Below are positions 8,017 through 15,667 of a stretch of DNA of 17,911 nucleotides, piece by piece (within the stretch, counting starts at the first letter, position 1; the number at the start of each line of letters is the position of its first letter). The position numbers and the translations under genes were made by a program. The DNA is from an uncultured Methylophilaceae bacterium (GTDB lineage: Bacteria; Pseudomonadota; Gammaproteobacteria; Burkholderiales; Methylophilaceae), in NCBI GenBank assembly GCA_938084195.1, contig CALKDJ010000052.1, positions 1 to 17,911 on the forward strand. The letters are read 5' to 3'. The notes under the pieces were generated by a model. That model was given only the letters and a program-made list of their open reading frames with translations, was not told the origin of the DNA and did not search any database.

Positions 8017-8787
8017 TTAAAAACCTCTCACAGTTTGTCCTCCATCAACTACCAATGTTGCCCCAGTAATAAAACTAGCTCGATCAGAACAAAGAAAAAT
8101 AATTGAGTCTGCAATTTCTTTTGGGGAGCCAAAACGATTCATAGGTACGCTTGACTTAATCATTTTATTTATACGATCTTTATCTTTTTTGATTTTCTTA
8201 TCCCACGAACCCCCTTTAAAAAAAATATTTCCTGGGGCAACAACATTTATACGTATATTGGTCAATTTCCTTGACATATTTTTGGCAAGAGCACTAATTG
8301 CAGCTTTTGCTGTTGAATAATCAACTGGAGCACCAAAGGCCTCCAAACCTGCAATTGATGAAACAAATAATAAATTTCCTTTTGTATCTTCCAACATATC
8401 TAAAAAAGTGCGGGCAGTTAATAAAGCAGATTCAAAATTATTATTCCATATCTTTCTCCATTGTTCGCAAGAGGGTATGGCATGATCTTCGCTAGCCCCA
8501 TCACCAACATTGGCAACAACAACATCAATACAACCCCATTTTTTTTCAATTAATAACTTCAGAGATGCTAGATCTTTTTCTTTTGTGCAATTACAAACTG
8601 ATGAAATAACTCTATTATCACCAAATTTTTTTTTAAATTCATCGGCTGTTGCATTTAAATTATCTATCTTTCTTGAAACTATTATTATGTCAGCCCCCTC
8701 CTCAAGAAAACCAAGTGCAATAGCCTTGCCTATGCCTTGGGAACTACCTGTTATTAAAACTTTTTTTCCTAATAATCTTAAATCCAT
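8017..8787 (-). CDS. SDR-family oxidoreductase, second of a tandem trio
   Basis: I place the start at ATG 8787, giving 256 residues (MDLRLLGKK). This ATG follows the previous stop by 1 bp and has AAGGG 8 bases upstream. An in-frame ATG at 8823 would add 12 residues but lies well inside the upstream gene. The SDR signature is TGSSQGIG (13-20), with Ser144, Tyr157 and Lys161 at normal spacing. The usual NNAG is replaced by ANVG (92-95). The C-terminus reads FITGATLVVDGG. The enzyme should use NAD(P)H on a keto or hydroxyl group. Its similarity to its two neighbours is only at family level, so the three SDRs probably catalyse different steps rather than being recent duplicates. Confidence 0.88.
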   Translation of the reverse strand: MDLRLLGKKVLITGSSQGIGKAIALGFLEEGADIIIVSRKIDNLNATADEFKKKFGDNRVISSVCNCTKEKDLASLKLLIEKKWGCIDVVVANVGDGASEDHAIPSCEQWRKIWNNNFESALLTARTFLDMLEDTKGNLLFVSSIAGLEAFGAPVDYSTAKAAISALAKNMSRKLTNIRINVVAPGNIFFKGGSWDKKIKKDKDRINKMIKSSVPMNRFGSPKEIADSIIFLCSDRASFITGATLVVDGGQTVRGF

Positions 8788-8788
8788 A

Positions 8789-9538
8789 TTAAATACCCTT
8801 TGCAATCCAACCACCATCCACAATCAAGCTTGAGCCAGTCATGTAAGAAGATGCATCAGATCCCAAAAAAATTGCTGCACCAATAAGGTCTTTAGCACTT
8901 CCCCAGCGCTTCAGAATCATCTGGTCAATACGTTCTTGCCTGGTAATTGGATTTTCAAAACTTTGCTTAGTCATATCAGTCCTTATATATCCTGGAGCAA
9001 TGTTATTTACTCGAATATTTTTATCACATAAGTCTACTGCCATTGCTTTTGTAAGAGCCTCCAGCCCCCCTTTACTAGCTACATAGCCAGGATTATTTGG
9101 AAATCCTTGCATAGCACCAATACTAGTAATATTAATAATTGAACCACCATTTCTCATATATCTAGATGCTATTTCACAACATTGGTAAGTCGCTGTAAGG
9201 TTGACTGATATTGTTTTTTCAAAACGATCAAACTCTTTTTGGTTGTCAATTTTAGGTAAACTTATACCTGCAGCATTTACCAAAATATCGATTCCACCAT
9301 AATCCTCATCAATTGATCCACAAATTTTTTGAAACAGTTTCGAGTTAGTAATATCGCACTGTTGATAAAATGCCTTAATCTGTTCATTTTCTGTTGCTTT
9401 AGATCGGGAAACACCTATTACATTTGCACCAGCATTTATGTATGCTAATGCTATCTCAGATCCAATACCCCTTGAAACTCCAGTAACTAATGCGGTTTTA
9501 TCTTTTAATGAAAAAATATTTTCTAGATAATTATTCAT
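8789..9538 (-). CDS. SDR-family oxidoreductase, first of a tandem trio
   Basis: This 249-residue classical SDR has TGVSRGIG (19-26), NAAG (88-91), Asn113, Ser139, Tyr152 and Lys156, all at standard spacing. It ends YMTGSSLIVDGGWIAKGI. The start codon overlaps the stop of the CMP-sugar synthetase gene as ATGA, a sign of translational coupling. In nonulosonate loci a single SDR (for example PtmA in Campylobacter) can accompany the CMP-sugar synthetase; three in a row is unusual. It is likely to adjust oxidation state or stereochemistry on the sugar precursor or product. No substrate can be assigned from sequence. Confidence 0.88.
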   Translation of the reverse strand: MNNYLENIFSLKDKTALVTGVSRGIGSEIALAYINAGANVIGVSRSKATENEQIKAFYQQCDITNSKLFQKICGSIDEDYGGIDILVNAAGISLPKIDNQKEFDRFEKTISVNLTATYQCCEIASRYMRNGGSIINITSIGAMQGFPNNPGYVASKGGLEALTKAMAVDLCDKNIRVNNIAPGYIRTDMTKQSFENPITRQERIDQMILKRWGSAKDLIGAAIFLGSDASSYMTGSSLIVDGGWIAKGI

Positions 9539-10230
9539 GGTTTGTTTAAATTAAATCCTTTCATAATAACTGATGCCAACTTAATATCCTCAAAACTATC
9601 TATTTGAAACATTTTATACTTATCCATTATAAATAATGATATATCGCCTCCTAGTCTATTTTTTTTATTAATTAATACTTGAGGTTTAAATAAATAAAAA
9701 GACCCATTCTCTAAATATTTTTTTTTAATTTTTTGACGGTGTTGTCTATCTTTAAAATCATAATTAACAGACTCTGGATTTTTTCCTTTCTCTTTTTTCC
9801 ATATAAAAAAATCTTCAATTTCTGCAACAGATAATAAGGAATCATATCCATTTGCTTTAATTTGAATGATAGCATTTGAAAAATCAGAAGCATGTCTTAA
9901 AGGTGAAGTTACTTGTGGCGCCAAAACATAGTCTATGGGATATCCTGATTTTTTCTTTATGTAATCAATTGCATGCAGCCATGCTGACTCTGATGGCTCG
10001 TAATCACCCGATATTCTTTTTGGACGAATAATAGTATTAGCCCCATAATGTTTGGCAACAGCAAGTATTTCATCACTATCGGAGCTTACCCAAACATCGT
10101 GCACTTCTTTTGCCTCCAAAGCTTGCAGAATTGTCCAAGAAATTAGAGGTTTTCCACAAAAATCAACGATATTTTTCTTTGGTATTCCTTTTGATCCCGC
10201 TCGAGCAAGGATGATACAACTAATTTTCAT
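9535..10230 (-). CDS. CMP-ulosonic acid synthetase, NeuA/LegF/PseF-like cytidylyltransferase
   Basis: This 231-residue protein matches the acylneuraminate cytidylyltransferase family. It has the CTP-binding motif ILARAGSKGIPKKN (7-20), APQVTSPLR (104-112), DRQHRQ (161-166), NGSFY (175-179) and a C-terminal Asp pair in IDSFED (210-215) at the usual magnesium site. The family couples CTP to a 2-keto-3-deoxy sugar acid, giving the CMP donor and pyrophosphate in the cytoplasm. It overlaps the TIM-barrel gene by 11 bp and the following SDR gene by 4 bp, so it belongs to one tight translation unit. Its substrate is presumably the product of the NeuB-family enzyme two genes upstream. Length and motifs fit NeuA/LegF better than KdsB. 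Confidence 0.9.
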   Translation of the reverse strand: MKISCIILARAGSKGIPKKNIVDFCGKPLISWTILQALEAKEVHDVWVSSDSDEILAVAKHYGANTIIRPKRISGDYEPSESAWLHAIDYIKKKSGYPIDYVLAPQVTSPLRHASDFSNAIIQIKANGYDSLLSVAEIEDFFIWKKEKGKNPESVNYDFKDRQHRQKIKKKYLENGSFYLFKPQVLINKKNRLGGDISLFIMDKYKMFQIDSFEDIKLASVIMKGFNLNKP

Positions 10231-11056
10231 AAGAATTTTTCATTACTTTCTTAATCCACAATAATTGCGCTTTAAAAATCTCTAATCCCTCGTTGTCACG
10301 ATAAGCTTGCATAATAAAGGGGCCTTTATAATTAAATTCCTTCAATTTTGTAAAAAATTTAACGAAGTCTGCACTCCCATCGCCCAATTTTACTGGGCCA
10401 CCATTTAATAATCTGTCTTTAATATGTATATCACTTATTCTCTCCCCATACGCATCTAACTCACTTATCGAATCAAATCCTAATGACGCACTGTTACCAA
10501 TATCGTAATTTACTGTAATTCTTTTTGAATCAAGTGAATTTAATAATTTTACAAACGGTTTGGGTGCTAAATCAGTTTCTAAAGATAAGTTGATATTATG
10601 CTTTTCAATAGTTGGTATAATTTTTTTTATTTGCACAATGAATCTCTCAAAAGCCCCGCTCTCGCGAAGCGTTGATTGATCAACACAAGGTATAACAATA
10701 TCAGTTATATTCATTATTACAGCGGAGCCTATTAATTTTCTTAAAATCTTTAAGCTTTTTTTAGCAACACTTTCCTCTATAGAGTGTAAAGGAGCCTCTA
10801 TTAAATAATCTGCACATACTGTTTTTATAGCTACCCCTGTTTCATTAGATAGTTTAAGAATCTCTGAAACTCCATGTTTGTTTAATAATGGATTTTTATT
10901 AACATCATTAAAATCTAAAATAAACTCTATACAATCTAATCCAAACTCTTTAGCCTTTAAAAATTCATCTTGCCAATAACCTTTGGGGTGGGCTTGATAC
11001 CTCCCTTGATATTTTGGTAAAAGCCTTCCTTGCATTACGCCAAATTTATTATCCAT
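10220..11056 (-). CDS. Xylose-isomerase-like TIM-barrel sugar isomerase/epimerase
   Basis: I choose ATG at 11056 (278 residues, MDNKFGVMQGRLLPK). The frame extends upstream to a TTG at 11083 that would overlap the preceding gene and has no ribosome binding site. The protein looks like an AP-endonuclease-2-type sugar phosphate isomerase/epimerase. Candidate metal ligands are Glu160 (SLETD), Asp185 (NYDIGN) and His211 (DIHIKDR). The last position of the usual Glu-Asp-His-Glu set reads Gln250 (FIMQAYRD). Related enzymes epimerise or isomerise keto sugars in the cytoplasm. Lying between the NeuB-like synthase and the CMP-sugar synthetase, it may set the stereochemistry of the acceptor sugar. This gene is not part of the known sialic, legionaminic or pseudaminic routes, and it is one of the features that make the cassette distinctive. 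Confidence 0.82.
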   Translation of the reverse strand: MDNKFGVMQGRLLPKYQGRYQAHPKGYWQDEFLKAKEFGLDCIEFILDFNDVNKNPLLNKHGVSEILKLSNETGVAIKTVCADYLIEAPLHSIEESVAKKSLKILRKLIGSAVIMNITDIVIPCVDQSTLRESGAFERFIVQIKKIIPTIEKHNINLSLETDLAPKPFVKLLNSLDSKRITVNYDIGNSASLGFDSISELDAYGERISDIHIKDRLLNGGPVKLGDGSADFVKFFTKLKEFNYKGPFIMQAYRDNEGLEIFKAQLLWIKKVMKNSYEN

Positions 11057-11069
11057 GTATTTACGAGCT

Positions 11070-11909
11070 TTATTGCCAATCAAGATGTTGACGAAGGTTT
11101 GCTGCTACCGGAGCCTCCTCAGCTATAGTTTTCTTTATTCCATCACCCATAGCTTTTTCAATCTTTCTAACTGCACCTGTTAATTGTCTTAATCCTGAGG
11201 GCTCAACTGATGCAGATTGATCGGATCCATACATAGACCTATCTAAAGTTATGTGTCTTTCCAGTGAAGTTATCCCTAGTGCAGCTGCTGCGTATGAGAT
11301 TGCAAGGCCAGCCTCATGTCCACTGTATCCTACATTACAATTAAATTTGTCCCTTAATGTTTGAATCATTTTAAGGTTAGCATGTTCATCTTTCATTGGG
11401 TATGTTGAAACAGTATGCATTAACTCGAATGGACAATCTTCAGCTCTAAAAATATCAACTGCTTTCTGAATATCATCATACTCGGTCATACCTGTTGATA
11501 TAAAAGTATGTTTTCTTTCTTTGGCTATCATCTTAAGTAAATCTTCATAAACTATCATTGCCGAGGCTACCTTGTTATATTTACATTCAAACTGTTGTAA
11601 AAATTTTTGGCTTTTTAAGTCCCATGCAGACGCATACCAATCAATTGCTTTTTCTTTGCAGTATTGATCTATCTCCTTATATTCATTAATTCCAAACTCT
11701 AACCCAGATTTTTGTTCACGTTGTGTAGTTCCCCATGGGCTTTCTCTAGGCGAATCTAAAAATTCTTTTTTATAAACTTGATCAAGCTCCCTCTTCTGAA
11801 ATTTAACAGCATCGCAGCTAGCATCAACTGCGACATCAATCAATTTTTTACAAATATTCATATCACCATTGTGATTAATTCCAATTTCCGCTATTAATTT
11901 AATTGACAT
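11070..11909 (-). CDS. NeuB-family PEP-dependent ulosonic acid synthase without SAF domain
   Basis: The start is set at ATG 11909 because AAGGAGA lies 8 bases upstream; an ATG at 11933 has no such site. The 279-residue product begins MSIKLIAEIGINHNG, the NeuB hallmark. It keeps FQK (37-39), STGM (138-141), GYSGH (194-198) and ERHITLDR (217-224). His198 and His219 are 21 residues apart, like the metal-binding His215/His236 of Neisseria NeuB. Such enzymes condense phosphoenolpyruvate with an aldose to give a 2-keto-3-deoxy acid. Characterised NeuB/LegI/PseI proteins are about 340-350 residues with a C-terminal SAF (antifreeze-like) domain that helps bind the sugar. This protein ends straight after the TIM barrel, at NLRQHLDWQ, so the domain is absent. 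It overlaps the phosphatase gene by 11 bp. Confidence 0.88.
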   Translation of the reverse strand: MSIKLIAEIGINHNGDMNICKKLIDVAVDASCDAVKFQKRELDQVYKKEFLDSPRESPWGTTQREQKSGLEFGINEYKEIDQYCKEKAIDWYASAWDLKSQKFLQQFECKYNKVASAMIVYEDLLKMIAKERKHTFISTGMTEYDDIQKAVDIFRAEDCPFELMHTVSTYPMKDEHANLKMIQTLRDKFNCNVGYSGHEAGLAISYAAAALGITSLERHITLDRSMYGSDQSASVEPSGLRQLTGAVRKIEKAMGDGIKKTIAEEAPVAANLRQHLDWQ

Positions 11910-12429
11910 TTTTATAATCTCCTTGATGTTCATATAAAACTTTTAAAAAATCTATCGATAATACAGCTTCTAATAATTCACGAACTACACCGAATCCGCC
12001 TTTTGTTTCTAACACAATAGAAGAAATTGACTTAATTAATTTATGGCTATCTGATGGGCAAGCTGTATAACCACATAATCGCATCACTCCAAAATCATTA
12101 AGATCATTGCCTACATACAAAACATTTTGTAGTGCGAACCTTTTTTTAATAGAAAGATTTTTAATAGCTTCAATTTTGTTACTTACTCCTTGAATGACGG
12201 TAACCTTAAGTTTTTTACCCCTAGCCGTTACAACTAAATTTTTTTCTGTTGATAGTATATAGGTTTGTTTTTTTAGTTTACGAAGTACATCGAAGGCTAA
12301 GCCATCTGCTCTGCTGCAACTAACCCACTCTTTACCATCCTCATCAAGATGTACAAGATTATTAGTTAAGACCCCATCAAAATCAAAGACAAATGCATCT
12401 ATATCATTAAGTGTAATAGGTTTATTCAT
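11899..12429 (-). CDS. KdsC-like HAD-superfamily phosphatase
   Basis: This 176-residue HAD protein has all four motifs. Motif I is FDFDGVLT (15-22; nucleophile Asp16, acid/base Asp18). Motif II is the Ser/Thr in ILSTEKN (58-64), motif III is Lys85 (VSNKIEA), and motif IV is GNDLND (107-112; Asp109, Asp112). Length and pattern match KdsC, the Kdo 8-phosphate phosphatase, and the phosphatase-like C-terminal half of some CMP-sialate synthetases. It follows a GmhA-like isomerase by 2 bp and overlaps the NeuB-like synthase. The expected role is dephosphorylation of the 2-keto-3-deoxy acid phosphate, or of its precursor. Bases 11917-11923 inside this gene supply the ribosome binding site for the next one. 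Confidence 0.88.
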   Translation of the reverse strand: MNKPITLNDIDAFVFDFDGVLTNNLVHLDEDGKEWVSCSRADGLAFDVLRKLKKQTYILSTEKNLVVTARGKKLKVTVIQGVSNKIEAIKNLSIKKRFALQNVLYVGNDLNDFGVMRLCGYTACPSDSHKLIKSISSIVLETKGGFGVVRELLEAVLSIDFLKVLYEHQGDYKNVN

Positions 12430-12431
12430 AT

Positions 12432-13034
12432 TTAAATTTTTTTCTTAAGATGTATAACCCCTTCTTCAATCAGTTTATCTTCAATATTTTCCATTAAGGC
12501 ATGTCCGGCAGTAATGTGCGCCTCTTGAATTCGACCAGTATCATAACTTGGTACTGTAAAACTTATATCACAATATGATTTTGCTGGGCCCCCACCTGAA
12601 CCAAGGAACCCAAAAACAGTAATACCCATTTTTTTTGCAGCTTTCATTGCAAGTATTATGTTTTCTGATTTTCCTGAAGTTGAAATTCCGATAAAAATAT
12701 CACTTTTTCTTCCTAATGTGCAAACCATCCTCTCATAAAGATAATCATATCCAAAATCATTTCCACAAGCGGTTATAGTTGATGTGTCTTGGGCTAGTGA
12801 TATTGCAGGAATACCTTCACGATTGTAATCTGGTCTAAGTCTAACTAACATTTCTGCTGCTAAATGTTGTGCATCTGCTGCTGAACCACCATTACCACAT
12901 AACATTAATTTTTTACCATTCTTAATTGCTTTAGCTATCGCTTGACCCATCTCCTCGAGCTTATTTAATTCATCTCCTAAAATTAATTCTTCCTTAACTG
13001 CTATAGATTCAGTAAAAATTTTCTTTATAGTCAT
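12432..13034 (-). CDS. gmhA: Phosphoheptose isomerase-like SIS protein
   Basis: This 200-residue SIS-domain protein carries the complete GmhA signature: CGNGGSAADAQHLAAE (46-61, with Glu61 as the E. coli Glu65 equivalent), ISTSGKS (117-123) and GRIQEAHITAGH (167-178). Gln170 and His178 match E. coli Gln172 and His180. GmhA isomerises sedoheptulose 7-phosphate to D-glycero-D-manno-heptose 7-phosphate. No HldE or GmhB partner is present. Instead a KdsC-like phosphatase and a NeuB-family synthase follow, so the isomerised sugar phosphate may feed a PEP condensation, by analogy with KdsD in Kdo synthesis. GAGGA lies 7 bases before the ATG. The 134 bp upstream make this a likely first gene of a sub-block. 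The symbol reflects similarity; the substrate in this locus is unproven. Confidence 0.85.
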   Translation of the reverse strand: MTIKKIFTESIAVKEELILGDELNKLEEMGQAIAKAIKNGKKLMLCGNGGSAADAQHLAAEMLVRLRPDYNREGIPAISLAQDTSTITACGNDFGYDYLYERMVCTLGRKSDIFIGISTSGKSENIILAMKAAKKMGITVFGFLGSGGGPAKSYCDISFTVPSYDTGRIQEAHITAGHALMENIEDKLIEEGVIHLKKKI

Positions 13035-13168
13035 CTTTTATCCTCGCAAAAAAAGTCTTTATTTCCAATAGTAAACACCAGCAGTGCTAGTTATATAAAT
13101 ATTTGTTTAATATACAAAAGATAGTATTAATAGAACAATTAACTAGACTTTAACAGCAACTACAGCCA

Positions 13169-14047
13169 TTACTGTTTTAAATTTAACATTACTTTTGCAT
13201 CAAGCACTATTTTTTTTATATATTCCTCAATTGAATAATTTTCTTCCCAACCAAGATCTTTTATTTTTTCACAAACAAGCTTTGATGACATTCTATTGCC
13301 CTTTCGCTTTGGTAAAAATATTATGTCTGAGCTAAACATCTTAGCAATCTCTAAAATTGAATATGATTGAGAACATCCTATACCATAATTATCACCTAAC
13401 CCTTTTTCTCCAACTAAAGCAAGGCCAGAAATAATATCTTTTATATGCGTAAAATTTCGTACCTGATTACCAGGACTTACAACCGGTAAAGGCTCTTTTT
13501 TTAAGTATTTTTCTTTAAAAATTGCAATTAATGTTGCGTATTTTCCTTTTGATATTTCCCTTCCACCATAGACATTGTAAAAATAGGTAATTGCATATTT
13601 AATACCAAACCAGTCTCCATAATTTTTTACTAACTCCGTATTTGAGGACTTGGACCATGCATAAGGACTTTGAGAACTCCCTAAACCACCATCACCAAAT
13701 TTTGTACTACTGCCAGCATATATCAGTTTTGCTTTTGTTTTTCTACAAAATTGCAATACAGAAAAAATTCCATCTTTATTAGATCTCCAAACTTTTTCAA
13801 TATCATCAAAACTTTGCTCAACTCTTGAGTATTCACCTAAATGGTAAATAACATCTGGGGTAAAGGTAACTAATCTATTAATATTTGAGGTCTCTCCTTC
13901 AATATAAATAACTTTATTTACATGATTTTTTTTAGTTCCAGTTGAGTAATTATCTAAAGAAATCACTTCGTTTCCATCTTGGACCAACTTTTCACAAAGA
14001 TGACTCCCAATATATCCTGCTCCACCTGTCACTAATATTTTCATCAT
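13169..14047 (-). CDS. NAD-dependent sugar-nucleotide epimerase/dehydratase, GalE-like
   Basis: This 292-residue extended SDR has the NAD-binding motif TGGAGYIGSH (7-16), the catalytic Ser/Thr in GSST (112-115), and Tyr129/Lys133 in SPYAWSK. The segment VRNFTHIKDI is typical of GalE-type epimerases. Such enzymes act on UDP- or dTDP-sugars in the cytoplasm. Because ugd is the adjacent upstream gene (28 bp), epimerisation or decarboxylation of UDP-glucuronate is one option, and a UDP-GlcNAc or UDP-Glc 4-epimerase is another. It is somewhat shorter than the common 310-340 residues, and the loss appears spread out rather than a truncation. Two consecutive ATG codons start the frame; neither has a convincing ribosome binding site. 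Confidence 0.87.
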   Translation of the reverse strand: MMKILVTGGAGYIGSHLCEKLVQDGNEVISLDNYSTGTKKNHVNKVIYIEGETSNINRLVTFTPDVIYHLGEYSRVEQSFDDIEKVWRSNKDGIFSVLQFCRKTKAKLIYAGSSTKFGDGGLGSSQSPYAWSKSSNTELVKNYGDWFGIKYAITYFYNVYGGREISKGKYATLIAIFKEKYLKKEPLPVVSPGNQVRNFTHIKDIISGLALVGEKGLGDNYGIGCSQSYSILEIAKMFSSDIIFLPKRKGNRMSSKLVCEKIKDLGWEENYSIEEYIKKIVLDAKVMLNLKQ

Positions 14048-14075
14048 TCGTAATTTGTAATTTTTTTTAGATCTA

Positions 14076-15251
14076 CTAGTCAGAGTTAAATATATCTCTT
14101 GAGTAAACTTTTTCTTTCACATCTTTCAATTCATCTACTATTCTATTGGCGACAATTACATTGCTGATTTTTTTAAAATTTTCTAGGCTATCAATCACCC
14201 TTGAATTAGAAAATTTGATCTCCCCTTGTTTTGTAAGTAATGGCTCATAAATTATTACTTCCATCCCCTTAGCTTTAATTCTCTTAATAATTCCATGAAT
14301 AGAGGATCCTCTAAAGTTGTCTGATCCAGACTTCATAATAAGTCTATGTATACCTACAATCTTAGGCTTTCTCTTTACAATTGAATTCGCAATAAAATCT
14401 TTACGTGTCGAGTTAGCTTCAACAATTGCCCCAATAAGATTATTAGGCACGTTTTCAAAATTAGCTCTGAGTTGTTTTGTATCTTTTGGTAAGCAGTAAC
14501 CACCATAGCCAAATGATGGGTTATTGTAGTGTGTACCAATTCTCTGGTCGAGACAAACTCCCTCTATAATTTGTTTTGAGTCTAGATTGTTTGTTTCTGC
14601 AAAAGAATCCAGCTCATTAAAGTAGGAAACCCTCAACGCTAAATAAGAATTGCTAAAAAGTTTTACTGCCTCTGCCTCGTTTGAACCGGTAAATAAAACA
14701 TGAACATTCTCTTTGATAGCAGCTTTTTCCATAAGGCTTGCAAATTTTCTTGCTCTATCTGATATTTCACCCACTATAATCCTTGATGGGTGTAAGTTGT
14801 CATAAAGCGCAGATCCTTCCCTTAAAAACTCAGGAGAAAAGATTATGTTTTCACAATTAAATTTTTTCTTAATTCTTTGAGTATAGCCAACTGGTATGGT
14901 TGACTTTATGACCATAACAGCGTTGTTATTTATATTAATAACATCTTGAATAACTGATTCAATAGAAGTGGTATTAAAATAGTTATTAGAAGGATTGTAA
15001 TCAGTTGGAGTGGCAATAATAATAAAATCAGCATCTTTATAGGCCTCTACTTTATCAAGCGTGGCTTTAAAGTTTAAGTCTTTATTTTTTAAGTAATCAT
15101 TAATCTCATTATCCTCGATAGGAGAAATATTTTTATTAAGTTGTTCAATTTTTTCAGGAATAATATCAAGAGCAACAACCTCATGATATTGAGATAAAAG
15201 AATAGCGACTGAGAGCCCAACGTAACCAATACCAGCTATTGCTATTTTCAT
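14076..15251 (-). CDS. ugd: UDP-glucose 6-dehydrogenase
   Basis: At 391 residues this is close in length to E. coli Ugd (388). It oxidises UDP-glucose to UDP-glucuronate in two NAD-linked steps. Visible features are the Rossmann motif GIGYVG (7-12), STIPVGYT (117-124), SPEFLREG (139-146, Glu141), [12 protein letters not shown] (197-208, Lys197 and Asn201) and the catalytic loop [14 protein letters not shown] (248-261) with Cys253 and Asp257. All expected catalytic residues are present. It is the second gene of the operon, 66 bp after the MarR-type regulator, and supplies an acidic donor for capsule or exopolysaccharide synthesis. No clear Shine-Dalgarno sequence precedes the ATG. A UDP-ManNAc dehydrogenase is less likely, given the E. 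coli Ugd-like length and catalytic loop. Confidence 0.95.
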   Translation of the reverse strand: MKIAIAGIGYVGLSVAILLSQYHEVVALDIIPEKIEQLNKNISPIEDNEINDYLKNKDLNFKATLDKVEAYKDADFIIIATPTDYNPSNNYFNTTSIESVIQDVININNNAVMVIKSTIPVGYTQRIKKKFNCENIIFSPEFLREGSALYDNLHPSRIIVGEISDRARKFASLMEKAAIKENVHVLFTGSNEAEAVKLFSNSYLALRVSYFNELDSFAETNNLDSKQIIEGVCLDQRIGTHYNNPSFGYGGYCLPKDTKQLRANFENVPNNLIGAIVEANSTRKDFIANSIVKRKPKIVGIHRLIMKSGSDNFRGSSIHGIIKRIKAKGMEVIIYEPLLTKQGEIKFSNSRVIDSLENFKKISNVIVANRIVDELKDVKEKVYSRDIFNSD

Positions 15252-15317
15252 AAAGATGTGTCCAAAAATTTCTTGATCATGATGAATCGTAAAACAATGT
15301 TTGTATTTCTTCTTACT

Positions 15318-15656
15318 TTAGTCATGGAGCTCTTTAGAAAGATTATCAATTTCAAGTTTTAATAAATTATATTCTTTTTTCTTACGTTTCAAGAAATCAA
15401 TAGCTAGTTTTGATTTCTGGGTGACTCCCTCAGTTGTTAAGAGATATAAATATGCCGCTTTGTCTGGATTTCTTCGAAAATTACCAACTTTTACCCAACC
15501 TTTTTTTACCAAAGCCTTAAGGCAGTAATGCATTGAGCCTAAACTTATGCCTGTCTTTTTAGCTAACTCTCTTTGAGTTATATCCGGATTTTTAGATATT
15601 AAGTTCATTACTTTAAAATGAGTATCAGAATTTTGTGTTTTAGATTTTGTATTCAT
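15318..15656 (-). CDS. EPS-associated MarR-family transcriptional regulator
   Basis: This 112-residue protein has an N-terminal winged helix-turn-helix (about residues 13-75) with recognition-helix region TQRELAKKTGISLGSMHYCL (27-46). The wing carries YLYLLTTEGV, and a Lys/Glu/Leu-rich C-terminal helix (about 79-112) could be a dimerisation coiled coil. The pattern matches the EPS-associated MarR regulators (TIGR04176-like) that are found as first or adjacent genes of exopolysaccharide loci. Here it is the first gene of the operon, 12 bp after the ops-like element, with no Shine-Dalgarno sequence before the ATG. A palindrome in the probable promoter is a candidate binding site, suggesting autoregulation and control of the whole operon. 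Whether it represses or activates cannot be told from sequence. Confidence 0.9.
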   Translation of the reverse strand: MNTKSKTQNSDTHFKVMNLISKNPDITQRELAKKTGISLGSMHYCLKALVKKGWVKVGNFRRNPDKAAYLYLLTTEGVTQKSKLAIDFLKRKKKEYNLLKLEIDNLSKELHD

Positions 15657-15667
15657 TTATTTTTCAC

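Noticed and set aside
8510..8833. Plus-strand 107-codon ORF antisense to two SDR genes.
   Set aside because: It has no ribosome binding site or family resemblance and lies opposite two strongly supported genes, so it is a coding-strand shadow. Other plus-strand ORFs within 1132-14499 were dismissed for the same reason.
11070..11909. Apparent loss of a metal-binding histidine in the NeuB-like protein (GSDQSAS instead of the common GPDH).
   Set aside because: The two metal ligands of Neisseria NeuB are 21 residues apart and correspond to His198 and His219 here, both present. The Gln position is variable in the family.
12432..13034. Classical ADP- or GDP-heptose pathway based on the GmhA-like gene.
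   Set aside because: No HldE, HddA/HddC or GmhB homologue is present in the window, and the adjacent phosphatase is KdsC-like and followed by a NeuB-family synthase.
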